Source: Candidatus Symbiopectobacterium sp. NZEC151 | GTDB lineage: Bacteria > Pseudomonadota > Gammaproteobacteria > Enterobacterales > Enterobacteriaceae | Length of the DNA: 64,000 nt | Direction: 5' to 3' | Assembly: GCF_025962655.1 (NCBI RefSeq) | Contig: NZ_JAGFPE010000001.1 | Span: 434,001-498,000, forward strand | Part shown: positions 14,716 through 23,151 of the stretch, one piece after another | How the letters are laid out: every line of letters starts with the position of its first letter | Numbering within the stretch: position 1 is the stretch's first letter | Translations under genes and position numbers: made by a program | The notes under the pieces: generated by a model | What the model was told of the DNA's origin: nothing | Databases searched by the model: none | What the model saw: only the letters and a program-made list of their open reading frames with translations

Positions 14716-15741
14716 ATGAGAGCACTGTTTAAACCTGTCATCGTGCCAGAGCTGGGGCAAGTCATATTGCGCCCCGGTAAAAACCTGCTGTCACTATTCA
14801 ATCGCCGTGTGCTGGTGGTCAGTGAGCCGGAGGAACTTAAAGGGCTTCCATCCGGTTTGCTGCCGAATCAGGAACAGCAACTAGGTAATGATCCGCGCTG
14901 GCGTTCATTCCTGACCAACGAACGAGTGATTAATGCCGCTGGTGGCACTGATGGGCTGATTTACTGGCTGAACCAGTCAACGGTGTGCCAGCGCGAAAGC
15001 GACCACCATGACAAGAACTTCATCACCATGAGGTACGGACATAGCGCCATTCGGTTGTGCTGGCACTGTGACAACAAGGTACACGGGCATGTGTCACCGG
15101 CACATGATGAACTGGCAGATCGGAATGCTGCCGAGTGGGTACTTAATCAGGCCCGTATCTGGCTGGCATTACCGGAGGCGCATCAGGTGACGGCACATGA
15201 GCTTAGTTGGTGGGCTGTTGTGAAACAGATATCAGACCTGCTGCCAGAGCATGCCATTCGTATCAGTCTACGCATGCCTGCACCAGAGGAGAAGCCAGGG
15301 CCTAAACGTGAATGCGACATCGTTTGGGAGACACCAATACACGACATCATTGGCGAGCGTATAGAGCGTGTTAAACCCATTATCGCGCTGGTGGAGGATG
15401 ACGAACCAGCAGCCGGTTTTATGCTGCGTCCAAAGTTAAAGCGGTTGGAGTGTGAGAAGTACACCCGCTGGGTGAAGTCACAGCAATGTGCATGCTGTGG
15501 TGCTCCTGCTGACGATCCGCACCACGTAATAGGGTACGGGCTTGGCGGGATGGGTACAAAAACGCATGACCTGTTTGTTATTCCCCTGTGTCGCCGTCAC
15601 CACGACGAACTGCACAGGGACGTAACGGCATGGGAAGCGGAATACGGCAGTCAACTGCTGCTTGTGGTCCAGACCCTCAACCGTGCATTGGGGATCGGGG
15701 CTATTTCAATCGGGAAACTAAAAGGTGTAGAGAATGCGTGA
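14716..15741 (+). CDS. DUF968 (HNH-type) phage protein
   Basis: A 341-residue phage protein of the DUF968 family. The C-terminal Cys/His module (QQCACCGAP, DPHHVIGYGLGG, IPLCRRHHDELH) is HNH-like zinc-binding. Relatives are recombination-associated proteins near RusA in lambdoid phages. The start at 14716 has a GAGGG ribosome-binding site; an upstream TTG frame also exists. The downstream Q gene overlaps by 8 bases. Confidence 0.8.
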   Translation: MRALFKPVIVPELGQVILRPGKNLLSLFNRRVLVVSEPEELKGLPSGLLPNQEQQLGNDPRWRSFLTNERVINAAGGTDGLIYWLNQSTVCQRESDHHDKNFITMRYGHSAIRLCWHCDNKVHGHVSPAHDELADRNAAEWVLNQARIWLALPEAHQVTAHELSWWAVVKQISDLLPEHAIRISLRMPAPEEKPGPKRECDIVWETPIHDIIGERIERVKPIIALVEDDEPAAGFMLRPKLKRLECEKYTRWVKSQQCACCGAPADDPHHVIGYGLGGMGTKTHDLFVIPLCRRHHDELHRDVTAWEAEYGSQLLLVVQTLNRALGIGAISIGKLKGVENA

Positions 15742-16162
15742 TATTTCGATGGTGTTAGAGCGCTGGGCAGGTTGGGCGGCGAGTGATGGTAGTGGTGTGG
15801 ACTATTCGCACGTTGCAGCCGGTTTTAAACGGTTACTACCACAAAAGAACGGTATGCGGCTGTCGTGCTCTGATGATGATGGGTTGGTCATTGAGAAATG
15901 CATGGCTCGCCTGAAGGAAAAGCGACCGGATGAGTATCACCTGCTTGTTGCTCACTATCTTTACCAAATATCAAAACGCAAGTTGGCCCGCTGGCGCAAA
16001 CGCGATGAGAAAGTGATTCGCGTTGAGATGCAGATGGCAGAAGGATTCATTGAAGGGTGCCTTGCTGTACTGGATGTTCGGCTGGAAATGGACCCAGAGG
16101 TAGAAATTCCGCAAAATTCACACAAAACGCTATCGCGGTCCGCAAATTGTGTATTAGTGTGA
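15734..16162 (+). CDS. Antitermination protein Q
   Basis: A 142-residue Q-type late antiterminator (MRDISMVLERWAGWAASDGS start, matching the Q family MRDIxxVLERWGAWAA pattern). Q loads on RNA polymerase at the late promoter and lets it pass terminators into the lysis and structural genes. It sits at the end of the early right operon, directly before the late control region with a strong terminator at 16232. Confidence 0.85.
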   Translation: MRDISMVLERWAGWAASDGSGVDYSHVAAGFKRLLPQKNGMRLSCSDDDGLVIEKCMARLKEKRPDEYHLLVAHYLYQISKRKLARWRKRDEKVIRVEMQMAEGFIEGCLAVLDVRLEMDPEVEIPQNSHKTLSRSANCVLV

Positions 16163-16231
16163 TAAGAGTGGTCGCGACGTTAAGCGGCTTATCCATTTCA
16201 AACCCTTGCTTCTGCGGGGGCTTTCCATTTT

Positions 16232-16262
16232 AAAGGCTCACTTCGGTGGGCCTTTTCTTTTC
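16232..16262 (+). terminator. Late-region terminator (Q-controlled, tR'-like)
   Basis: AAAGGCTCAC and GTGGGCCTTT pair around a TTCG tetraloop, followed by TTCTTTT. It lies between Q and the holin, where lambda has the Q-sensitive terminator. The late promoter is expected in 16163-16231 but no clear -35/-10 pair was found. Confidence 0.75.
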
Positions 16263-16306
16263 CCAGAAATCACACACAGCGCCACGGCAGAGCCGGAGGT
16301 GAGGTC

Positions 16307-16519
16307 ATGCGTATGTCAAATATTACAACGGGCGTTTCCTACGGCGCTTCGGGTCTTAGCGGTGGCTACTGGATGTTGCAACTACTAGACACGGTTTCTC
16401 CGACGCAGTGGGCCGCTATCGGGGTTCTCGGTAGCTTGCTATTTGGCTTGCTCACGTTTCTGACCAACCTGTATTTCAAGGTCAAAGAAGACCGCCGTAA
16501 CGAAGCGCGGAGTGAGTGA
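16307..16519 (+). CDS. Class II pinholin (S21-type)
   Basis: A 70-residue holin resembling phage 21 S. Two membrane segments: a weakly hydrophobic SAR-like first ([15 protein letters not shown]) and a second ([22 protein letters not shown]), then a basic tail. Two Met codons at residues 1 and 3 recreate the dual-start arrangement that yields antiholin and holin in phage 21. Such pinholins collapse membrane potential rather than form large holes, which fits the SAR endolysin next door. GGAGGTGAGG ribosome-binding site. Confidence 0.88.
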   Translation: MRMSNITTGVSYGASGLSGGYWMLQLLDTVSPTQWAAIGVLGSLLFGLLTFLTNLYFKVKEDRRNEARSE

Positions 16520-16521
16520 GC

Positions 16522-17043
16522 ATGAGCAAGCGCAAAATTGCAGCCGGTGTGGTGTGCTCTGTCAGCGTAATCATCGGCATTGTGATGAATAACGGCCAGG
16601 TGCGAACCAATAAAGCGGGCCTGGAACTTATCGGTAATGCCGAATCATGCCGTCGTGACCCTTACGTTTGCCCAGCTGGTATTTTGACTGATGGCATTGG
16701 CAATACGCACGGCGTTGTTGATGGCACCCGGAAGATTGACGAGCAGATTGCCGCCGACTGGCAAAAAAACATCCTTGAGGCTGAAAGCTGCGTTGATAAA
16801 TACGCCGGTGGCAGAAAGTTGCCGAGTAACCCGTTCAGCGCAGCAGTCAGTATCGCCTTTAATGCTGGCTGCACAAAGATTCAGGCATCAACCATGTTTC
16901 AGTTATTCCGTGCTGGAAACATTGTGGCTGCGTGTGAGCAGTTTCCTCGCTGGGTGTATAGCGGCGAGAAGAAACTTCCAGGACTTGTTGCTCGACGCGA
17001 TAAGGAGCGGTCGTTATGTCTATCCTCTCAGGCTGGAAAATAA
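16522..17043 (+). CDS. SAR endolysin (GH24 lysozyme, P1 Lyz-type)
   Basis: A 173-residue lysozyme with an uncleaved N-terminal SAR segment (IAAGVVCSVSVIIGIVM). The catalytic Glu41 is in GNAESC, followed by GILTDGIGNTHG, as in P1 Lyz. Cys12 in the SAR helix, Cys43 beside the catalytic Glu and Cys50 match P1's Cys13/Cys44/Cys51, which swap disulfides when the SAR leaves the membrane to activate the enzyme. The start at 16522 was preferred over an upstream GTG. It is released by the pinholin. Confidence 0.9.
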   Translation: MSKRKIAAGVVCSVSVIIGIVMNNGQVRTNKAGLELIGNAESCRRDPYVCPAGILTDGIGNTHGVVDGTRKIDEQIAADWQKNILEAESCVDKYAGGRKLPSNPFSAAVSIAFNAGCTKIQASTMFQLFRAGNIVAACEQFPRWVYSGEKKLPGLVARRDKERSLCLSSQAGK

Positions 17044-17552
17044 CGGTTCTTGCGCTGCTGGCAGGGATAGTCATCGGTTGGTACGTGCAGGGGCTCCGCT
17101 GGGATGCTGATGTAGCAGAACGCGGCAAGAAAGCGTCTGAGGATATCAGCACAGGGCAACAGGCTGTAATTGCTGGTCAGGCATTTCAGTTTCAACGCTT
17201 CAACGAAATAGCACGCCAGGCTAACCAGTACGCTATCAACATCAAAGGGCAGTCAGATGAAAAGCAGATTGTTTACCGCACTATCATCAAACGTGACCCG
17301 GCTGGTCGCCAGTGCGTGCCTGATGATGTTGCTGGCAGGTTGCTCGACTACACGAACAGTCTACGTGCCAGCGCAATGCACGGAGATACCGGCAAACCTA
17401 ACACAGCCAGTGTTAGCACCATTGCCACCGCCTGCCGACTGACATACGCACAGGCTGTTTACTGGATTGATCCGCTGCTGACGGCGATTGACCAGGCTAA
17501 CAGCCAACTTGCAGGGATTCGAGAAGCAGAATCAAACCGAGCCTCACATTAG
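17016..17552 (+). CDS. Rz: Rz-like i-spanin
   Basis: A 178-residue inner-membrane spanin. One N-terminal helix (ITVLALLAGIVIGWYVQGL) is followed by a long periplasmic helical domain with an RAQ/Q-rich coiled coil. It overlaps the endolysin by 28 bases and contains Rz1 in another frame. With Rz1 it spans the periplasm and fuses inner and outer membranes at lysis. Confidence 0.87.
   Translation: MSILSGWKITVLALLAGIVIGWYVQGLRWDADVAERGKKASEDISTGQQAVIAGQAFQFQRFNEIARQANQYAINIKGQSDEKQIVYRTIIKRDPAGRQCVPDDVAGRLLDYTNSLRASAMHGDTGKPNTASVSTIATACRLTYAQAVYWIDPLLTAIDQANSQLAGIREAESNRASH
17257..17442 (+). CDS. Rz1: Rz1-like o-spanin lipoprotein nested in Rz
   Basis: A 61-residue prolipoprotein embedded entirely in Rz in another frame. 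The signal peptide ends in the lipobox LLAGC (Cys in MMLLAGCSTT) and the mature part is Pro-rich (APLPPPAD), as in lambda Rz1. It anchors to the outer membrane and pairs with Rz. Confidence 0.85.
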   Translation: MKSRLFTALSSNVTRLVASACLMMLLAGCSTTRTVYVPAQCTEIPANLTQPVLAPLPPPAD

Positions 17553-17587
17553 TGGGGCTTTTTTACGACCAGAAGAAGGAAAAGAAG

Positions 17588-17977
17588 ATGTTTACAGTTA
17601 AACAAATTATCAATAACGCAACATCGCTCTACGAGGTTAAGGCGGTCAATATTGCTCGACCAGGTTCCGAACAGTGGAAACAGGCATTCGAACTGGCTGA
17701 TAAGTTGGATATAGCGGTGCCAGATACCATTGAATGGGTGTTTCCCACTTATAAAGACGAGGGAATGACTCAGCCCATCGTGGAGGAACAGCATCTCTCT
17801 GTTGATCGGCAGGGTGGTAAGCGTGATGAATGCATCGCAATTATTTGCTCAGACCTAAATTGCGAAGCGTTCCCTGACTTACCTACTGGCGGGGGCATCG
17901 GCTATCAATTCCTGTACCGCGGCGATCAGCTATACGTTACAAACTCACATGGTGCGACCATTGAGACAGTGAAGTAG
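17588..17977 (+). CDS. Hypothetical prophage protein (129 aa)
   Basis: A 129-residue soluble acidic protein (start MFTVKQIINNATSLYEVKAV) with no membrane helix. GGGIGYQFLYRGDQLYVTN near the end may form a beta hairpin. The ATG has an AGAAGGAAAAGAAG ribosome-binding site. No family was recognised. Its place after the lysis genes is typical of late-region accessory genes. Confidence 0.6.
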   Translation: MFTVKQIINNATSLYEVKAVNIARPGSEQWKQAFELADKLDIAVPDTIEWVFPTYKDEGMTQPIVEEQHLSVDRQGGKRDECIAIICSDLNCEAFPDLPTGGGIGYQFLYRGDQLYVTNSHGATIETVK

Positions 17978-18088
17978 ACATTACAGCAGGCATTCACTGA
18001 GTGCTTGTGATGACACTTGAAAAATTGGCAAAAGGACCAATATCAAAAATGGTTATTAATTGCAGCCATCATGATAATGGAGCTCACA

Positions 18089-18271
18089 ATGCTGGATAAA
18101 TATATTGTTAGATCAAGTGAAGAAGCGAATCGACTGGAAGCAGTGAGAGCAGCTTTGGAAATAATCAAAGCCTCCGCGTCTGATAGTGGTGTTTCCAATG
18201 TAATTGAATTTACTAAACAGGAGATTTCAAATCTTGCCGATGCAATACAGAGCGCTATAGATAAGCAATAA
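18089..18271 (+). CDS. Small helical prophage protein (60 aa)
   Basis: A 60-residue helical, acidic protein (MLDKYIVRSSEEANRLEAVR start). A TGGAGCTCAC ribosome-binding site supports the start at 18089; the frame is open from 18017. No family was recognised. A hairpin follows its stop. Confidence 0.5.
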   Translation: MLDKYIVRSSEEANRLEAVRAALEIIKASASDSGVSNVIEFTKQEISNLADAIQSAIDKQ

Positions 18272-18288
18272 GATCTCAACACAATAAC

Positions 18289-18313
18289 AAACCGCCGCTT
18301 CCTAGCGGTTTGT
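18289..18313 (+). terminator. Hairpin after the 60-residue gene
   Basis: AAACCGC and GCGGTTT pair around CGCTTCCTA, followed by TGTTGC with only a weak T run. A possible terminator; it lies just before the zinc-knuckle frame. Confidence 0.5.
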
Positions 18314-18326
18314 TGCTTCGACGCTC

Positions 18327-18548
18327 ATTACGCCAAATTATACTCACACCAGCTATAACGACCGCACCTATTGCGGCTCACAACTGCACACTGTAGCCAA
18401 CTGCCTTAAGACGTGGAGAGGTTCATCACGTCGCGCTAACCTGCGCTGTGGTTACTGTGGTGGTCAGGGCCATACATCAAGCGCATGTCCACACAATGCA
18501 ACCGGCGCCCGCCGCAGAACGCTGAGTGATGACTTCTATCTCGATTGA
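18327..18548 (+). CDS. Zinc-knuckle protein with apparent ATT start
   Basis: A 73-residue frame (TPNYTHTSYNDRTYCGSQ near the start, ending TLSDDFYLD) with two knuckles: C-x4-H-x4-C (residues 16 to 26) and a classical CCHC knuckle CGYCGGQGHTSSAC (41 to 54), followed by a basic RRR cluster. Similar zinc-knuckle proteins lie between lysis genes and cos in lambdoid phages. The open frame begins at 18306 and contains no ATG, GTG or TTG before the first knuckle; ATT at 18327 is the best candidate start. It may be a broken start or unusual initiation. Confidence 0.6.
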   Translation: MTPNYTHTSYNDRTYCGSQLHTVANCLKTWRGSSRRANLRCGYCGGQGHTSSACPHNATGARRRTLSDDFYLD

Positions 18549-18660
18549 TGAACGAGTCATGCGACAGAGGGCCCGGTGCACGTGGTCGATGTCGGCAAGG
18601 GTGCTTAAATGGACGTTTAGAAGTCTAAATGAGGCATGAAAGCCTACTTTGTAATCAAAT

Positions 18661-18673
18661 GATAATCATTATC
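18661..18673. promoter_or_regulatory. Palindrome GATAATCATTATC near cos
   Basis: A perfect 13-base palindrome that resembles a Fur box core. A similar AATCATTATC segment lies at the lambda right end, so it is more likely part of the conserved cos neighbourhood. Confidence 0.45.
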
Positions 18674-18677
18674 GTTG

Positions 18678-18724
18678 CGGGTCCTCCCACAGGGGTCCTC
18701 ACCACGGGGCGGGGGACTCGCGGG
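18678..18724. other. Lambda-type cos site (cosQ-cosN)
   Basis: GCGGGTCCTCCC (18677-18688 region) resembles lambda cosQ GGGTCCTTTCC. Then ACG, GGGCGGGGGACT, CGCGGG at 18704-18724 aligns with lambda ACG, GGGCGGCGACCT, CGCGGG. The predicted 12-base cohesive end is 18707-18718. It lies directly upstream of the terminase genes, as in lambda, and marks where the virion genome would be cut. Confidence 0.82.
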
Positions 18725-18840
18725 AAACGGCTAGTTTTTCGTGTTTGATCAACTTCATCATCATCCGTATAGGTTACTGATTTTTATAATGGTGGAGTTA
18801 GCCCACATGTCGAATCGTTTATTTTTTGTTCACCATCATC

Positions 18841-19341
18841 ATGGATAAAGAGATCGAGTCAATCCGGTTCAATATTAACCAGCTTGCGGGCATCACCGGT
18901 CTGCACCGGCAGACGATTTCCAGCCGGTTAAAGAACGTCGAGCCCGCTCCCGGTAGTAACGCCCGCCTCAAGCTTTATGCCTTGCCCGCGCTTCTTTGCG
19001 AGTTGATGAAAACCGGCGAAACCTTCGAAGTTGATCAGATGACACCGCCTGATCGTAAAGCGTGGTTTCAGTCAGAGCGCGAGCGGCTCAAGTTTCAGCA
19101 GGAAGTGGGGGAGTTGATCCCCGCTGACGATGTGGTGCGCGAGTTCTCTTCAATGGCAAAAGCCGTTATTCAGATATTGGAAACGCTGCCGGACATTCTG
19201 GAGCGAGACTGCGCCTTGCAACCCGCAGCGGTAATGCGTGTTCAGAGCATCATTGATGATCTGCGCGACAACATTGCGCAGAAAATCATAGAGGCCGACA
19301 CACCAGACAATACAGAGGAGGATGCCACCGAGGAGGATTGA
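18841..19341 (+). CDS. Terminase small subunit (Nu1/DUF1441 type)
   Basis: A 166-residue protein. The N-terminal helix-turn-helix (NINQLAGITGLHRQTISSRL) would bind cos, as in lambda Nu1. The central part is helical and the tail very acidic (DNTEEDATEED). It is the first gene after cos. The ATG at 18841 was chosen over an upstream TTG; the ribosome-binding site is weak. Confidence 0.83.
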   Translation: MDKEIESIRFNINQLAGITGLHRQTISSRLKNVEPAPGSNARLKLYALPALLCELMKTGETFEVDQMTPPDRKAWFQSERERLKFQQEVGELIPADDVVREFSSMAKAVIQILETLPDILERDCALQPAAVMRVQSIIDDLRDNIAQKIIEADTPDNTEEDATEED

Positions 19342-21428
19342 TGGTCGCTCAGGCAACCGCATCAGCGGTACGGAAGAATGTTGCCGACATGGTGAGAGCG
19401 CCCCGGCGCATGCCTGTGTCTGAGGCCGTCTCCAAATACATGCGGGTGCCAATGGGGGCGGGTAACTCTGTTCCGTGGGACCCTTCGGTCGCACCCTATC
19501 TTATTGAACCCATGAACTGCCTGACATCACGCGAATACGATGCCGTGGTGTTTGTTGGCCCAGCTCGAACCGGTAAAACCATTGCACTCATAGACGGATG
19601 GTCCGCCTACAACCTGATGTGCGATCCGTCAGACATGCTCATTGTGCAGATGACGGAAGAGAAAGCGCGTGAGCACTCGAAAAAGCGTCTGGCGCGCATG
19701 TACAAACTTAGCCCGGAACTGGCGAAACGTCTTAGCCCCCGGCGTAACGACAATAACGTTTACGACCGCATATTCCTGGCGGGGAACTACCTGAAAATCG
19801 GCTGGCCGTCAGTCAATATCATGTCGTCGTCCGATTTCAAATGTGTAGCGCTGACCGATTACGATCGCTACCCCGAAGATATCGACGGCGAAGGGGATGC
19901 GTTTACGTTGGCGTCGAAACGTACCCAGACGTTTATGTCATCCGGCATGACGCTGGTGGAGAGTTCGCCAGGTCGGGATATCCGCGACAAAAAGTACCGT
20001 CGCAAATCAACGCATGAAGCGCCCCCGGCAACAGGGATCATGTCTCTGTACAACCGTGGAGATCGCCGTCGCTTGTACTGGCCGTGCCCACACTGTGGTG
20101 AGCATTTTCAGCCTATAAAGGATGTGGTTACCGGCTATCAGGACATTCCCGATCCGGTCAAAGCCAGTGAGGCCGCATTTATTGAATGTCCACACTGCGC
20201 CGGAAAAATCACCGCTGACAAAAAGCGTGAACTTAATTTACGTGGTGTCTGGTTGCGTGAAGGTGAGCAGATAGATCGGAGCGGAAATATCACGGGAGAG
20301 GGGCGACGCTCACGCATTGCCTCTTTCTGGATGGAAGGTCCGGCCGCTGCCTATCAAACATTATCCCAGCTCGTTTATAAACTGCTGACCGCCCAGCAGG
20401 AATACGAGGTAACGCAGAGTGAAGAAACCCTAAAGACAGTTATCAATACCGACTGGGGAATTCCCTACATGCCGCAGTCAGGGCAGGAGCAGCGCAAATC
20501 TGAAACATTGAAAGATCGTGCCGAGAAGGTAATCAAGCGCACGGTGCCTGATGGCGTTCGTTTTATGGTCGCCACGGTGGATGTTCAGGGCGGGAAAAAG
20601 CGCCGTTTTGTGGTACAGGTCATAGGCTATGGCGCGCATGGCGAACGCTGGGTTGTCGATCGCTACAACATTCGCCAATCGCTTCGCCCTGGTAATGACG
20701 GCGAGAGTTTACCTATCGACCCTGCTGGCTATCTCGAAGACTGGGATTTGTTACGCACTGACGTTCTGGATAAAGCCTATCCCCTGGCAGATAACCCGGA
20801 CAGCAGCATGCCGATACTGGCAATGGCGGTGGACTCAGGCGGGGAAGACGGCGTAACCGGCAATGCCTATGAATTCTGGCGGCAATGTCGCCGGGATGGC
20901 CTGCATAAACGTGTCTACCTGTTTAAAGGTGACAGCACCAAACGCAGCAAACTTATCAGCAAAACATTCCCGAACAACATTGACCGACAAGACCGACGCG
21001 CGGAAGCGCGCGGGGATGTGCCGTTGTACCTGCTCCAGACTGACCCACTAAAGGACCGGATCGACAACGCCTTGCAGCGTGAGACGCCGGGGGCCAATTA
21101 CATTCATTTTCCTGACTGGCTCGGTGAGTGGTTCTACGACGAATTGACCTATGAGGAGCGTGGTCCTGACGGCAAGTGGCGTAAGCCGGGGCGCGGGCCA
21201 AACGAGGCATTTGACCTGATGGTCTATGCCCATGCGCTGGTTATCCTGCGCGGGTATGACAAAATCAACTGGGATAATCCACCGCAGTGGGTAACGCCTT
21301 CAGATGATGACTCCCCACAACAGCACAGACCCGCACCACGCCCGACACAGCCAGACACAACGACATCAGCCCGCGAGATAGTAGCCTCGGCCTGGGCTCC
21401 CATTAATTCATCAGGAGGCTGGGTGTGA
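19341..21428 (+). CDS. Terminase large subunit (GpA family)
   Basis: A 695-residue packaging motor and nuclease of the lambda GpA type. The Walker A motif is VGPARTGKT (about residues 70 to 79). A zinc-like CPHCGEHF ... CPHCAGK pair is in the middle, and the C-terminal nuclease has VDVQGGKKRR and VDSGG segments. It cuts cos and translocates DNA into the prohead. The ATG overlaps the TerS stop by one base with a GAGGAGG ribosome-binding site. Confidence 0.93.
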   Translation: MVAQATASAVRKNVADMVRAPRRMPVSEAVSKYMRVPMGAGNSVPWDPSVAPYLIEPMNCLTSREYDAVVFVGPARTGKTIALIDGWSAYNLMCDPSDMLIVQMTEEKAREHSKKRLARMYKLSPELAKRLSPRRNDNNVYDRIFLAGNYLKIGWPSVNIMSSSDFKCVALTDYDRYPEDIDGEGDAFTLASKRTQTFMSSGMTLVESSPGRDIRDKKYRRKSTHEAPPATGIMSLYNRGDRRRLYWPCPHCGEHFQPIKDVVTGYQDIPDPVKASEAAFIECPHCAGKITADKKRELNLRGVWLREGEQIDRSGNITGEGRRSRIASFWMEGPAAAYQTLSQLVYKLLTAQQEYEVTQSEETLKTVINTDWGIPYMPQSGQEQRKSETLKDRAEKVIKRTVPDGVRFMVATVDVQGGKKRRFVVQVIGYGAHGERWVVDRYNIRQSLRPGNDGESLPIDPAGYLEDWDLLRTDVLDKAYPLADNPDSSMPILAMAVDSGGEDGVTGNAYEFWRQCRRDGLHKRVYLFKGDSTKRSKLISKTFPNNIDRQDRRAEARGDVPLYLLQTDPLKDRIDNALQRETPGANYIHFPDWLGEWFYDELTYEERGPDGKWRKPGRGPNEAFDLMVYAHALVILRGYDKINWDNPPQWVTPSDDDSPQQHRPAPRPTQPDTTTSAREIVASAWAPINSSGGWV

Positions 21429-21640
21429 ACCAGGCAGAAATTCAAAACATGATCCAGCTCTACATGGATGCTGAAAAGGCAGTGCTGGAAGGAAAAAGCA
21501 TCACGTTTAACGGCCAGCAGATGACCATGGAAAACCTGAACTTAATCATTGCAGGTCGGGAGAAATGGGAGCGCCGGTTAGCGGCGTTTCAACGGGCTCA
21601 GACCGGTAGCCCTATGTATAAAGTGGTGAGGTTTCAATGA
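21425..21640 (+). CDS. Head-tail joining protein gpW-like
   Basis: A 71-residue protein with a GTG start after AGGAGG and a 4-base overlap with the terminase gene. LYMDAEKAVLEGKSITFNG followed by IIAGREKWERR matches gpW, which stabilises packaged DNA and prepares the portal for tail joining. Confidence 0.85.
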   Translation: MNQAEIQNMIQLYMDAEKAVLEGKSITFNGQQMTMENLNLIIAGREKWERRLAAFQRAQTGSPMYKVVRFQ

Positions 21641-23151
21641 AACTGCTGGATAACCTTATTGGGGCCATCTCTCCGGCGTGGAAAGCCTCTCGTCTGCGCA
21701 GTCGCTACATGATCAGCGCCTATGAGGCGACGATGCCAACACGCACGCACAGGGGAAAGCGTGAGAATCGCAATGCTAATCAACTGACGCAATTCGGCGG
21801 ACGCTCCCTGCGCGAGCAGGCGCGCTGGCTGGATAACAATCATGACATCGTGATCGGCATTCTCGACAAGCTGGAGGAGCGGATTGTCGGGGCAAAGGGA
21901 TTTATCGTTGAGCCGCAGCCTCTGCTCAAAGACGGGACCATTGCCGAAGATCTGGCCTCGCAAATCCGTGCACTGTGGGGTGAGTGGTCAGTGTCCCCGG
22001 ATGTGACGGGGCAGTACACGCGCCCGGTGTTGGAACGGTTGATGGTGCGTACCTGGTTGCGCGACGGTGAAGTGTTTGCACAACTGGTGCAGGGCGCAGC
22101 AAACGGATTGCAGCCTGTTGCGGGCGTGCCGCTCTGGCTTGAAGCGTTGGAGCCGGACTTTGTTCCGCTGGATCGTACCGACCCGTCTAAAAAGTTGCTG
22201 CAAGGGGTATACCTCAATGACTGGGGCAGACCAACGAAATATATGGTGTACAAGCAACTGCCAACCATCGGGATGCTACAGGGCGATATTAAAGACGTTT
22301 CTGCTGATTTCATGCTGCACCTGAAATTTACCCGTCGCTTACACCAGGTACGGGGCAATTCGTTATTTTCCGGCATTCTGATTCGATTGAGTGGACTCAA
22401 GGATTATGAAGACGCGGAACTGACTGCCGCCCGCATTGCTGCATCGCTAGGCATGTACATCAAAAAAGGGGATGGGCAGTCATACCCTGAGGCTGACAGC
22501 AAAACGCGCGGTCCCGAGGAACTGAATATCGTTCCGGGCATGCTGTTTGATGGCCTTCAACCCGGAGAAGATGTCGGGATGATCAAGTCAGACCGCCCTA
22601 ACGCCAATCTGGAATCTTTCCGAAATGGTCAGTTACGCGCGGTGGCCGCAGGTTCACGGGGCAGTTTCTCCAGCATTGCCCGTAACTATAACGGCACCTA
22701 CAGCGCCCAGCGTCAGGAGTTGGTTGAATCCACTGAGGGATACCTGATTTTGCAGGACACGGTGATCGCTGCACTTACCCGCCCGATGTACCGCACTTTC
22801 CTGAAAATGGCGATTGCGGCTGGCCGGATAAAAGTCCCCCGCAATGTTAATCAAGAAACCCTGTTTAACGCGGTCTATTCCGGGCCGGTGATGCCATGGA
22901 TTGATCCGGTGAAAGAGGCGACATCCTGGAAAATCCTTATCCGTGGTGGTGCCGCGACTGAAAGTGAGTGGGTGCGGGCGCGTGGCTCTAACCCTGATGA
23001 TGTCAAACGCCGTCGTAAGGCGGAAGTTGATGAAAACAGCAAGCAAGGTCTGGTGTTTGATACTGACCCGGCAAATGACAAAGGAGGCAGAAATGCCACG
23101 GCCAAAAACACGGCAAAAGGTACGCAACAGCGCACAACGAACGCCGATTAA
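21637..23151 (+). CDS. Portal protein (lambda GpB family)
   Basis: A 504-residue portal of the lambda family. RLRSRYMISAYEATMPTRTHRGK and NNHDIVIGILDKLEERIVGAKG in the first third (each in pieces) are the family signature; the crown region and a flexible basic tail follow. It forms the dodecameric ring at the capsid vertex. ATGA-type overlap with gpW; the next gene starts inside its last 59 bases. Confidence 0.93.
   Translation: MKLLDNLIGAISPAWKASRLRSRYMISAYEATMPTRTHRGKRENRNANQLTQFGGRSLREQARWLDNNHDIVIGILDKLEERIVGAKGFIVEPQPLLKDGTIAEDLASQIRALWGEWSVSPDVTGQYTRPVLERLMVRTWLRDGEVFAQLVQGAANGLQPVAGVPLWLEALEPDFVPLDRTDPSKKLLQGVYLNDWGRPTKYMVYKQLPTIGMLQGDIKDVSADFMLHLKFTRRLHQVRGNSLFSGILIRLSGLKDYEDAELTAARIAASLGMYIKKGDGQSYPEADSKTRGPEELNIVPGMLFDGLQPGEDVGMIKSDRPNANLESFRNGQLRAVAAGSRGSFSSIARNYNGTYSAQRQELVESTEGYLILQDTVIAALTRPMYRTFLKMAIAAGRIKVPRNVNQETLFNAVYSGPVMPWIDPVKEATSWKILIRGGAATESEWVRARGSNPDDVKRRRKAEVDENSKQGLVFDTDPANDKGGRNATAKNTAKGTQQRTTNAD

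Noticed and set aside
18661..18673. Fur box upstream of the terminase
   Set aside because: The palindrome matches the core of a Fur site, but a similar segment is part of the lambda right end near cos. Iron control of packaging is not supported by anything else here.
22943..23092. Upstream extension of the capsid-protease gene
   Set aside because: It overlaps the portal gene and no ribosome-binding site precedes it; the AAGGAGG site fits the start at 23093.
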